NCBI GenBank assembly: GCA_016875755.1
Contig: VGOX01000093.1
Coordinates: 1 to 7,757 of the forward strand
Origin: Chloroflexota bacterium
GTDB taxonomy: Bacteria > Chloroflexota > Anaerolineae > Anaerolineales > Villigracilaceae
Reading direction: 5' to 3'
Length of the DNA stretch: 7,757 nucleotides
The position numbers were made by a program, and so were the translations under genes. Positions 1-6,089 of this stretch are shown here, piece by piece (position 1 is the stretch's first letter; each line of letters begins with the position of its first letter). The notes under the pieces are model-generated. The model saw only the letters and a program-made list of their open reading frames with translations. It was not told where the DNA came from and ran no database searches.

Positions 1-1
1 A

Positions 2-436
2 GTGGCGGCAGGACTCGCAGCCATCACGTCCACAGTTCGGGTCGGGTTGGATGCATTCGCCGTCGTTGGTTTCATTGTATGGCTGATCGGCTTTGGCATC
101 GAAGTCATTGCAGACAGGCAGAAAAGCGTTTTCAATGCCTTGCCCGCGAACAAAGGCAAGTTCATCCACACTGGTTTGTGGTCGTGGTCGCGTCACCCGA
201 ATTATTTTGGCGAGATCGTATTATGGATCGGCGTTGCGATCATTGCCCTGCCCATTTTGCAAGGCTGGCAATGGGCAACCCTTATCTCCCCCATCTTCAT
301 CATCCTGTTGCTCACCCGCATCAGTGGCGTACCCCTTTTGGAAAAACGCGCCGATGAAAAATGGGGCGGACAGCCAGAGTATGAAGCCTACAAGTCAGGG
401 ACATCGGTTTTAGTGCCCATGCCGCCGAAGAAATAA
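2..436 (+). CDS. DUF1295 / steroid 5-alpha-reductase-like membrane protein, C-terminal part
   Basis: This is the C-terminal 144 residues of an integral membrane protein cut by the left window edge; full family members are roughly twice as long. A GTG lies at position 2, but the reading frame very likely enters from outside, so it is not taken as the start. The family signature is clear: a membrane segment followed by IEVIADRQK (about residues 33-41), NKGKFIHTGLWSWSRHPNYFGEI (50-72) and a C-terminal SGVPLLEKRADEKWG (108-122) with a tyrosine-rich tail. The SRHPNYFGE motif is shared by DUF1295 proteins and the related steroid reductase/isoprenylcysteine methyltransferase-like fold, where this end binds the cofactor. 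NAD(P)H-dependent reduction of a lipid-like substrate is possible by homology, but no substrate can be named. It ends 148 bases before the next gene, with a palindromic repeat between. Confidence 0.88.
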   Translation: MAAGLAAITSTVRVGLDAFAVVGFIVWLIGFGIEVIADRQKSVFNALPANKGKFIHTGLWSWSRHPNYFGEIVLWIGVAIIALPILQGWQWATLISPIFIILLLTRISGVPLLEKRADEKWGGQPEYEAYKSGTSVLVPMPPKK

Positions 437-451
437 TTGAGACCTTCTCAA

Positions 452-554
452 CCGTCATTGCGAGCCGCCGCTTTTGCTCTTTGGCGGCGAAGCAATCTCA
501 GAATTACAGTTGGGATTGCTTCCGGCAAGAACAAGAGCGCCCTCGCAATGACGG
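452..554. repeat. MITE-like palindromic repeat, copy 1
   Basis: This is an imperfect inverted repeat of about 103 bases. The outer arms CCGTCATTGCGAG (452-464) and CTCGCAATGACGG (542-554) pair perfectly over 13 bp. Inner arms GAAGCAATCTC (489-499) and GGGATTGCTTC (512-522) pair over 11 positions with one G-T wobble. The element fills most of the gap between the DUF1295 and DUF1475-like genes. It shares both arm sequences with the copy at 4905-5001, while the spacers between arms differ. The CGTCATTGCGAG...GAAGCAATCTC pattern is, to my knowledge, a widespread dispersed repeat in many bacterial genomes; its size and lack of coding capacity fit a non-autonomous MITE or REP-like element. It could fold in RNA and influence readthrough between the flanking genes. 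Confidence 0.85.
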
Positions 555-584
555 ATATACAATGACGAAATTAAGGAAAAGAAA

Positions 585-923
585 ATGAACATGAAGATTG
601 CTAAAATCATTTCCGTTTTGGGTGTACTCGCCATGACGGCTGTATTGTTTTACGGTTTCACCGTTGGAGATTTCGGGAAAGACGGCGCTGCCTTGCTTCA
701 AAACCCGTGGGGCATCGTCTCGATGGTCGATCTATATACGGGCTTCATCCTATTCTCCGCGTGGATCGTCTACCGCGAGAAGTCCATTGTCCGCTCGATC
801 GTGTGGGTGGTCTTGATGATGGTGCTCGGCTTCTTCGCGGGCAGTCTTTACGCCTTCCTCGCGCTTAATGCCAGCAAAGGTGATTGGAACAAATTCTGGA
901 TGGGGCACCACGCTGATGGGTAA
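585..923 (+). CDS. Small membrane protein, DUF1475-like
   Basis: A 112-residue protein with three predicted membrane helices (about 5-26, 43-63 and 68-93), a conserved-looking NPWGIVSMVDLYTGF stretch (40-54) just before and into the second helix, and a WIVYREKS loop (60-67). The layout and the W-x-x-Y-x-E-x-S pattern followed by a hydrophobic segment resemble the DUF1475 family known from plants and bacteria. I recall this from memory and cannot check it, and DUF2834-type proteins are a similar alternative. No catalytic motif is visible and the function is unknown. The start is supported by AAGGA at 573-577, seven bases upstream of the ATG; a second ATG two codons in is possible. The stop codon overlaps the start of the following gene in ATGGGTAA, so the two are translationally coupled. 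Confidence 0.82.
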   Translation: MNMKIAKIISVLGVLAMTAVLFYGFTVGDFGKDGAALLQNPWGIVSMVDLYTGFILFSAWIVYREKSIVRSIVWVVLMMVLGFFAGSLYAFLALNASKGDWNKFWMGHHADG

Positions 924-1593
924 ACTACAGGAACTCGGGGAGGAATTAAGAGGCGTTCTCTCTGGTCAAGGATCAAGGCTGCTTGATTCATTTTTCCCTC
1001 CGTTGGTGTTCCTGCTGATCAATTCATTGTCGGATGTAGATGCGGCGCTTTGGGGCGCGCTGGCAATCTCAGGCGGATTCGCCGCCTACCGCCTCTTTCG
1101 ACGGGAGAATTTGACCTATGCTCTCGGGGGCTTGGGTGGCACGCTGTTGGCGGCTCTGTTCGTCAAACTGAGCGGATCTGGCGCAGGATTCTTTTTACCC
1201 GGCTTTTTCTCGGGAGCCGCAACCGTGATTCTGTGCGTAGTAAGCGTGGCGTTCAACCGTCCAATGGTGGCATGGTCTAGCTTCATCGCCAGACGTTGGA
1301 CATTGAATTGGTATTGGCATCCGCAAGTGTTGCCTGCCTACAACGAGGTGACCATTCTATGGGCGGTGGCATTCGCCGCACGGCTAACCCTTGAATTCTG
1401 GTTATATCAACAAGATGCACTCGGCGCACTTGGCACGGTGCGAATCTTTTTGGGCTGGCCGTTCATTGTTGTGTTGCTGATCGTCAGTTACATCTACGGT
1501 CTTTGGCGGCTCGCTAAATTAAAAGGTCCCAGCGTGGAAGAATTCAAAGCAGGCAAGACCCCACCCTGGGAAGGTCAGAAGCGCGGATTCTAG
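916..1593 (+). CDS. Multi-pass membrane protein, DUF3159-like
   Basis: A 225-residue membrane protein with about six hydrophobic segments (near 25-38, 43-60, 69-84, 91-112, 142-163 and 172-196). Features resembling the DUF3159 family are an amphipathic N-terminus, FFPPLVFLLI (26-35), RRENLTYALGGLGGTLLAA (62-80), FFLPGF (92-97), a W-x-P pair around 133-140 and RIFLGWPF (176-183) before the last helix. The function of this family is unknown. The reading frame stays open upstream to an ATG at 868, but I choose 916 because the protein aligns with family architecture from MGKLQELGEELRG. This ATG also overlaps the stop of the preceding gene by 8 bases (916-923), a classic coupling arrangement. No strong Shine-Dalgarno precedes it, which fits reinitiation after the upstream gene. 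It is followed by a long hairpin, the likely end of this operon. Confidence 0.82.
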   Translation: MGKLQELGEELRGVLSGQGSRLLDSFFPPLVFLLINSLSDVDAALWGALAISGGFAAYRLFRRENLTYALGGLGGTLLAALFVKLSGSGAGFFLPGFFSGAATVILCVVSVAFNRPMVAWSSFIARRWTLNWYWHPQVLPAYNEVTILWAVAFAARLTLEFWLYQQDALGALGTVRIFLGWPFIVVLLIVSYIYGLWRLAKLKGPSVEEFKAGKTPPWEGQKRGF

Positions 1594-1606
1594 CGTCCAT
1601 AAACCC

Positions 1607-1639
1607 AGACATCCGAAGTCTTTGAGGCTTCGGATGTCT
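1607..1639. terminator. Hairpin between convergent genes, probable bidirectional terminator
   Basis: AGACATCCGAAG (1607-1618) is the exact reverse complement of CTTCGGATGTCT (1628-1639). The stem can extend inward by a T-G wobble and a C-G pair to 14 pairs around a 5-base TTTGA loop. It lies 13 bases after the stop of the DUF3159-like gene and 36 bases past the stop of the convergent aldehyde dehydrogenase gene, a position expected of a shared terminator. Neither strand has a clear T-run after the stem. It is therefore not a textbook intrinsic terminator and may act as an RNA 3'-end stabiliser instead. Confidence 0.6.
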
Positions 1640-1675
1640 AATCATCTAATCTCTACTATCGAATTATCTTCCTTT

Positions 1676-4108
1676 TCACTCCCCCGTCGGCACCCAGATA
1701 TTCTTGACCTGAGTCGCCTCGTGCAGGAACTCGTGACCTTCGCCTTGCTCGCGATCCATCCAGTCGCGGGGCAGACCGTAGCCCGTCCATGTGCGCTTCA
1801 TGTTCGCAGCGGACTCGTTCTCAACGTGGTAACTGCCTTCCGCCGAGCCGAAGTACCAGAGCGAGTCCACGTCTTCGTGTTGGACGAGGGTCTTGACCAG
1901 ATGGTCACGGTCGCCGGTGACGATGTTGACCACGCCGCCAGGCACATCGGAGGTGTCGAGCACCTGATAGAAGTCCATGGCGGAGAGCGGATATTTCTGG
2001 CTGGGGATCATCACCACGCTGTTGCCGCGTGCAATCGCAGGCGCCATGAGCGAGACGAATCCAAGCAGGGGCATTTCATCGGGGCAGGCAATGCCGATCA
2101 CCCCGACAGGTTCATTAACCGCAACAGTGATTCCGCGCAGGGTGGTCTCTTGCACGCTGCCGCCATATTTATCTGCCCACGCGGCATAGGTGAATAATCT
2201 TTCAACGGATGCGTCCACTTCGGCTTGCGCGGACTTCTGCGTGCGTCCTGTCATTTCGACAATGCGTTTTACAAATTCGGCGTTGCGGGCATCGAGGTTC
2301 TCAGCAATGAAATATAAAATTTGCGAACGGTTGTAGCCGTGACGCATCGCCCAGCCTGATGTCCGCGCTTTGTGTGCGGCATCGACTGCATCACGAATAT
2401 CTTTGCGATTGCCGTCACCGACCTGCCCGACAATCTTCCCTTTGGCGTTCAACACCGTTGTGGTGTATGCGCCATCGGGTCGCACCTGCTTGCCGCCGAT
2501 GTACATCTTTGGCGTGCGATCTATCGGCGGAAGCGAATGTCCATTTGCCCGAGCAGATCCAGGCTGAGTCGGAAGCGTGGGCACGTGTTCGCCCCACTTC
2601 TTCTTTTCATCCAGTACAAACTCAGGGCGCGGACGTTCCATCCATGTCGGTCTTAAATATTCAAACAAACCTTCCCGTCCGCCTTCGCGTCCGTAACCTG
2701 ATTCACGATAGCCGCCGAAGCCCGAAGCGCCGTCGAATTGATTGGTGCAGTTGACCCACACCGAGCCCGCCTTGATCTTGCTCGCGACATCGAGCGCGAG
2801 GTTGATGTTATCGCTCCACACACTCGCCGCGAGACCATAGCGCGTGTTGTTCGCAAGTTCGATGGCTTCGCTCGGCGTGCGGAACGTGAGCGAAACAAGC
2901 ACAGGTCCGAAAATTTCTTCCTGCACAGTTGCGGCGGCAGGGTCAAGACCCGTGATCAAAGTTGGTTTATAAAACAGTCCTTTTTCGGGCAGCGCGATAT
3001 TCGGCTGAAAACATTCGCCCCCTTCGGCAATGCCCGTCTTCACCCAACCATCGATCGTGTCCCATTGGCTTTGGTCAACGATCGCGCCCATGTCAATCGA
3101 CTTATCAAGCGGGTCGCCCACGCGCATGTGTTGCATTCTATTTTTTAATTTTTGGATAAACTTCGCTGCGATATTTTCCTGCACTATCAGCCTTGACCCT
3201 GCGCAACAAACCTGACCTTGATTAAACCAGATCGCATCGACCACGCCTTCGACTGCTCCATCCAAATCGGCATCGTCAAACACGACGAATGGACTCTTGC
3301 CACCAAGTTCAAGCGAGAGTTTCTTGCCCGAGCCAGCCGTCTGCTTGCGGAGTGTGCGCCCGACATCCGTTGACCCCGTGAAGGCGATCTTATCCACATC
3401 GGGATGTTCAACGATCATCGAACCCGCGCTGCTTGAACCCGTGATGACGTTCACCACACCAGCAGGAAGTCCCGCCTCGGCGACAATTTCCGCGAACAGC
3501 AATGCCGTGAGTCTTGTATACGAAGCAGGCTTCAATACCACCGTGTTACCCATCGCAATCGCAGGCGCGATCTTCCACGCCAGCATGAGCAGCGGGAAAT
3601 TCCACGGGATGATCTGCCCGACCACACCGACGGATTGATAGTCGCGCAGTTCAGTTTCCATGAGTTGCGCCCAACCTGCATAATAGTAAAAGTGACGCGC
3701 CAACAGCGGCACATCAATATCGCGCGACTCACGGATCGGCTTGCCGTTGTCCATGCTCTCGAGCACAGCCAGCAAGCGCGAATGTTTCTGAATATTGCGG
3801 GCAATCGCGTAAAGATAACGGGCGCGAGTCACGCCAGGCGTTTTGCTCCAAGTTTTGAATGCGCCACGAGCTGCCGCAACTGCTGCATCTACATCTCTTT
3901 TCTCAGCTTGAGTGGTCTCGGCAAGTAATTCGCCATTCGACGGGTTGTACGAAGGATAGAACTTCGCTCCCTTCGGCGTCACCCACTCGTTGTTGATGAA
4001 CAAGCCGAACTTGCGTCCGTGCTCATCCAGCCAAGCCTTGACAGCATCAGGCGCTTCGGGCGCAGGTCCGTATTCCATGGTGTTGAAGATTTCAAGTATT
4101 TTTGACAT
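1676..4108 (-). CDS. Two-domain aldehyde dehydrogenase, ALDH16-type
   Basis: An 810-residue protein made of a complete ALDH domain (about 30-490), a charged linker, and a second shorter ALDH-like domain (about 533-805). The first domain carries the whole catalytic set: PWNFP (168-172, oxyanion Asn170), VLKPAS (Lys193), the GSTDVG nucleotide turn (245-250), general base Glu267 in LELGGKSP, nucleophile Cys301 in NQGQVCCAGSR, and EEIFGPV (397-403). The second domain keeps an ALDH-like front half (EPVGVIGIACPDEMP, 666-680), but PWNFP is replaced and no catalytic Cys or GSTxVG is present, so it is probably structural. Tandem architecture and length match the ALDH16 family, about 800 residues; the human member lacks the nucleophile while bacterial members have it. 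NAD(P)-dependent oxidation of an aldehyde to its acid is expected. With deoC upstream on the same strand, acetaldehyde is a plausible substrate. Shine-Dalgarno GAGGA (4115-4119) lies six bases before the ATG. Confidence 0.93.
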   Translation of the reverse strand: MSKILEIFNTMEYGPAPEAPDAVKAWLDEHGRKFGLFINNEWVTPKGAKFYPSYNPSNGELLAETTQAEKRDVDAAVAAARGAFKTWSKTPGVTRARYLYAIARNIQKHSRLLAVLESMDNGKPIRESRDIDVPLLARHFYYYAGWAQLMETELRDYQSVGVVGQIIPWNFPLLMLAWKIAPAIAMGNTVVLKPASYTRLTALLFAEIVAEAGLPAGVVNVITGSSSAGSMIVEHPDVDKIAFTGSTDVGRTLRKQTAGSGKKLSLELGGKSPFVVFDDADLDGAVEGVVDAIWFNQGQVCCAGSRLIVQENIAAKFIQKLKNRMQHMRVGDPLDKSIDMGAIVDQSQWDTIDGWVKTGIAEGGECFQPNIALPEKGLFYKPTLITGLDPAAATVQEEIFGPVLVSLTFRTPSEAIELANNTRYGLAASVWSDNINLALDVASKIKAGSVWVNCTNQFDGASGFGGYRESGYGREGGREGLFEYLRPTWMERPRPEFVLDEKKKWGEHVPTLPTQPGSARANGHSLPPIDRTPKMYIGGKQVRPDGAYTTTVLNAKGKIVGQVGDGNRKDIRDAVDAAHKARTSGWAMRHGYNRSQILYFIAENLDARNAEFVKRIVEMTGRTQKSAQAEVDASVERLFTYAAWADKYGGSVQETTLRGITVAVNEPVGVIGIACPDEMPLLGFVSLMAPAIARGNSVVMIPSQKYPLSAMDFYQVLDTSDVPGGVVNIVTGDRDHLVKTLVQHEDVDSLWYFGSAEGSYHVENESAANMKRTWTGYGLPRDWMDREQGEGHEFLHEATQVKNIWVPTGE

Positions 4109-4120
4109 AATATTTCCTCA

Positions 4121-4151
4121 AGTGACAGTCACCTTGAAGGTGACTGTCACT
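4121..4151. repeat. Nested palindrome / hairpin just upstream of the ALDH ribosome binding site
   Basis: AGTGACAGTCACC (4121-4133) and GGTGACTGTCACT (4139-4151) form a perfect 13-bp stem around a TTGAA loop. Each arm contains its own near-palindrome, GTGACAGTCAC or GTGACTGTCAC, so the DNA holds two copies of an operator-like dyad within a larger dyad. On the - strand it occupies nearly all the space between the stop of the DUF3368-like gene (4154) and the ALDH Shine-Dalgarno (4115-4119). A run of five T follows on the + strand only, where there is no gene to terminate. It could be a protein-binding site, an RNA processing or stability hairpin, or a dispersed repeat unit; the sequence alone does not decide. 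Confidence 0.75.
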
Positions 4152-4153
4152 TT

Positions 4154-4645
4154 TTATTCACCTGCCTGCGCCAAAATCTGGCGATACAGGTCATCTGAAA
4201 TGAAAAACCCAATTTCATCACGCAAAGCAGTCATCGCATCCTTTAATGACTTAATTCGTCCATGTTTCTTTGCATTCAAAAGCACACCAAGAACGCCAAC
4301 AGTTTTCAGACCCAAATCCTTTGCGCGTTCCCGACCAATTTTCTCATCCATCACCAACAAGTTAATACCTAGATCAATCGCCAAAGTAATGGCTTCCGCT
4401 TCGCCTTGATGTAAATCCAATGAAAGGGACTGAGCCAGCGGCTTATTCTGTATCTCTTTTACTTTCAACCAACCTTCGTTTAATGCCATACGCACATTAG
4501 ACGCTCCTTTAAAATTGGCGTCTATTTTAAGTTCAGCAAGGACTGTTTGTGGAATAAATATTTCTCCAAACTGCTCTTGAAGCAGGTCCAAGTGCCCAAT
4601 AACTGCCAGTCCTAATATCGGAGAAGTGTCACTGACCGCTGGCAT
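4154..4645 (-). CDS. DUF3368 PIN-like protein, probable toxin of a TA-type pair
   Basis: A 163-residue protein starting MPAVSDTSPILGLAVIGHLDLL, the usual DUF3368 opening with the first acidic residue of a PIN-type active site (Asp6). Further candidate metal ligands are Glu38 in VLAEL, Glu82/Glu84 in GEAEAITLA, and Asp100 in LLVMDEKIGR, followed by a conserved-looking LGLKTVGVLGVLL (111-123). PIN-fold proteins of this group are predicted Mg-dependent ribonucleases, and DUF3368 genes are often paired with UPF0175 genes as predicted toxin-antitoxin modules. The frame stays open upstream to 4717, but the homologous start is the Met at 4645. This makes the gene overlap the upstream UPF0175 gene by 17 bases, with AGGA eleven bases before the start. 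Three sampled 60-base lines give 35-43% GC, against 50-58% in sampled lines of deoC and the ALDH gene, which suggests separate ancestry. Toxicity is inference. Confidence 0.88.
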   Translation of the reverse strand: MPAVSDTSPILGLAVIGHLDLLQEQFGEIFIPQTVLAELKIDANFKGASNVRMALNEGWLKVKEIQNKPLAQSLSLDLHQGEAEAITLAIDLGINLLVMDEKIGRERAKDLGLKTVGVLGVLLNAKKHGRIKSLKDAMTALRDEIGFFISDDLYRQILAQAGE

Positions 4646-4883
4646 ATGCAACATCATCCTGTAGGTCAGTCTCATCGTACTGGCGCGGGATATTGCGCTT
4701 GCCAAGTAAAACGCCAAACTCCAATATTGTCATTTCTGCGAGTTCAGAGGCTTTTCCAAATGAAAGGATACCCTGCGCATACAAGCTAAGCGCTAATTCT
4801 ATTTTCAACTGACGTTGTTGCTCCTTTCGCGGGATTCGTATCGCGCGGGCTACGGTGTCGGGTATTTCTATTAGTATGGTCAT
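4629..4883 (-). CDS. UPF0175 family small protein, probable antitoxin / DNA-binding partner
   Basis: An 84-residue protein with the UPF0175 pattern. A short N-terminal beta-like segment (MTILIEIPDTVARAI) is followed by a helix with KIELALSLYAQGILS (27-41), a helix-turn-helix-like FGKASELAEMTILEFGVLLGKRNIP (42-66) and an acidic end YDETDLQDDV (69-78). Members of this family commonly sit immediately before a DUF3368 PIN-like gene and are predicted to act as the antitoxin or autoregulator of the pair; that arrangement is present here, with a 17-base overlap. AGAGGT at 4892-4897 gives a good Shine-Dalgarno eight bases before the ATG. The gene starts about 20 bases from the edge of a MITE-like repeat, and I see no convincing promoter in that repeat, so it may be read from the upstream deoC transcript. 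Confidence 0.88.
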   Translation of the reverse strand: MTILIEIPDTVARAIRIPRKEQQRQLKIELALSLYAQGILSFGKASELAEMTILEFGVLLGKRNIPRQYDETDLQDDVAYASGQ

Positions 4884-4904
4884 AATCTTTTACCTCTTTT
4901 TCTC

Positions 4905-5001
4905 CGTCATTGCGAGGGCATTCTTGTTCTTCGCCCGAAGCAATCTCATACACTGTATTGGAGATTGCTTCGTCGGGAAGAGCACCCTCCTCGCAATGAC
5001 G
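4905..5001. repeat. MITE-like palindromic repeat, copy 2
   Basis: A 97-base inverted repeat. The outer arms CGTCATTGCGAGG (4905-4917) and CCTCGCAATGACG (4989-5001) pair perfectly over 13 bp; the inner arms GAAGCAATCTC (4937-4947) and GAGATTGCTTC (4961-4971) pair perfectly over 11 bp. The arms match those of copy 1 at 452-554, while the loop and connecting segments differ in sequence and length. That is what dispersed elements under selection for pairing, or of different age, would show. It occupies almost the whole gap between the deoC stop codon (5011) and the UPF0175 ribosome binding site, so a deoC transcript continuing into the downstream genes would carry it as a long hairpin. Confidence 0.88.
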
Positions 5002-5010
5002 TAATCATTC

Positions 5011-5970
5011 TTATCCCATCGGCATGTGATGTTTCGCCGCGTAGTGACCCGTAATATAGTGATACAACTGCCGCTCGATGTCGGTCAACAAACTGCTTGC
5101 GCCAATGCGGAACAGATCATTCTTCAGCCATTCATCGCCGAGTTCTTCTTTCATCAGCGACTGCCACGCCAGCGCCTGCTTCGCGGAGCTGATTCCACCT
5201 GCGGGTTTGAATCCCACTTTGTAGCCGAAGCGGTCGAGATAATCTCGCAAGGCGCGGATCATGACGAGGCTCACTTCGAGAGTCGCGTTAGTCGGTTCTT
5301 TGCCCGTGGAGGTCTTGATAAAGTCCGAGCCTGCCATCATGGATACGAGACTGGCTTGGTAGATATTCTTGAGCGTGCCAAGTTCACCCGTGGCGAGGAT
5401 GGTCTTCATGTGCGCGTCGCCGCAGGCTTTGCGGAATTGTTGCAATTCGTCGTACATGGCTTGCCAGTCGCCAGTCAGCACATAATTGCGGGCAATGACC
5501 ACGTCAATTTCTTTTGCGCCTGCTTCCACAGCTTGTTCGATCTCCTGAATGCGCTGTGGCAGAGGAGTCTGTCCCGCAGGAAAACCTGTCGCAACAGAAG
5601 CAACTGGAATTCCAGAGCCTTGAAGCGCATGCACTGCATCCGCAACACGGTTGGGGTACACGCACACCGCACCGACGGTGATCTTCTCACCATTCAATCC
5701 AAGTTTTTCCAACATATCGGGGCGCAAAGGTTGTTTTGCTTTGGCGCACAGACGATGGACGCGCCCGGGCGTGTCGTCGCCTGCGAGGGTGGTCAGGTCA
5801 ATGTTGGTAATGGCGCGTAAAAGCCATGCCGCCTGCCAATCCTTTTTGACGGTTCGGCGACCGGTGAGCGTGGCGGTGCGTCGCTCCACCGCGCTTTTGT
5901 TGACATGCGCGCCCATCACCCAATCAAGGTCGAGGGGCGTGCCGGGGTTACGAGTGTGATTACTGGTCAT
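5011..5970 (-). CDS. deoC: Deoxyribose-phosphate aldolase, long DERA-like form
   Basis: A 319-residue cytosolic class I aldolase that reversibly cleaves 2-deoxy-D-ribose 5-phosphate to glyceraldehyde 3-phosphate and acetaldehyde, the last step of deoxynucleoside catabolism. The barrel begins near residue 50 (LRAITNIDLTTLAGDD) and includes VGAVCVYPNRV (99-109), VASVATGFPAGQ (123-134), KEIDVVI with Asp156, KTILATGELGT (189-199), the Schiff-base lysine Lys219 in DFIKTSTGK, the second active-site lysine Lys255 in GFKPAGGI, and RIGASSLLTDIE (288-299). The length, an N-terminal extension of about 45 residues, and lysines at 219 and 255 parallel the human DERA type (about 318 residues) rather than the roughly 259-residue E. 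coli DeoC. The final residues YAAKHHMPMG also look like the eukaryotic-type tail. GGAG at 5976-5979 lies five bases before the ATG. Codirectional ALDH downstream suggests acetaldehyde disposal. Confidence 0.95.
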   Translation of the reverse strand: MTSNHTRNPGTPLDLDWVMGAHVNKSAVERRTATLTGRRTVKKDWQAAWLLRAITNIDLTTLAGDDTPGRVHRLCAKAKQPLRPDMLEKLGLNGEKITVGAVCVYPNRVADAVHALQGSGIPVASVATGFPAGQTPLPQRIQEIEQAVEAGAKEIDVVIARNYVLTGDWQAMYDELQQFRKACGDAHMKTILATGELGTLKNIYQASLVSMMAGSDFIKTSTGKEPTNATLEVSLVMIRALRDYLDRFGYKVGFKPAGGISSAKQALAWQSLMKEELGDEWLKNDLFRIGASSLLTDIERQLYHYITGHYAAKHHMPMG

Positions 5971-5997
5971 GGAAACTCCAAATGATTGTCTGACATG

Positions 5998-6003
5998 ATT
6001 ATA
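5998..6003 (-). promoter_or_regulatory. Candidate -10 box for deoC
   Basis: On the - strand this reads TATAAT, preceded by CTG, and ends 27 bases before the deoC ATG. A start point 6-7 bases downstream would leave a leader of about 20 bases that includes the GGAG Shine-Dalgarno. The -35 region at usual spacing is T-rich (TTATTT) and only weakly like TTGACA, so the box is judged mainly on the perfect -10 and its position. Confidence 0.5.
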
Positions 6004-6089
6004 CAGCGGATTGAATCACAAAAATAACGCCATGCAAATGGAACGATCTGGAAGATACGTTTTGCAAATTCCCCCGTGCAAACAAATAA

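Noticed and set aside
437..584. CRISPR-like or small RNA gene in the gap with repeated motifs
   Set aside because: The repeated units are inverted arms of one palindrome, not regularly spaced direct repeats, and no promoter or terminator frames an RNA gene.
868..915. Upstream in-frame start for the DUF3159-like gene
   Set aside because: It would lie deep within the preceding gene and add 16 residues with no family resemblance; the ATG at 916 gives the usual overlap with the preceding stop.
1622..2197. Open frame of 191 codons on the + strand at the 3' end of the ALDH gene
   Set aside because: It is antisense to the conserved second ALDH domain, starts inside the hairpin region, has no Shine-Dalgarno and has no recognisable motif.
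4646..4717. Upstream in-frame start for the DUF3368-like gene
   Set aside because: The added residues lie within the UPF0175 coding region, and the family begins at the VSDTSP segment right after the Met at 4645.
5026..5820. Long open frame (264 codons) on the + strand opposite deoC
   Set aside because: It is antisense to a protein with full DeoC catalytic motifs; its translation shows no family pattern, and long antisense frames are common over GC-rich genes.
6052..6083. TTTGCA...TGCAAA inverted repeat after the small hypothetical gene as a terminator
   Set aside because: A stem of only 6 bp with a 10-base loop and no T-run on the - strand; too weak to call.
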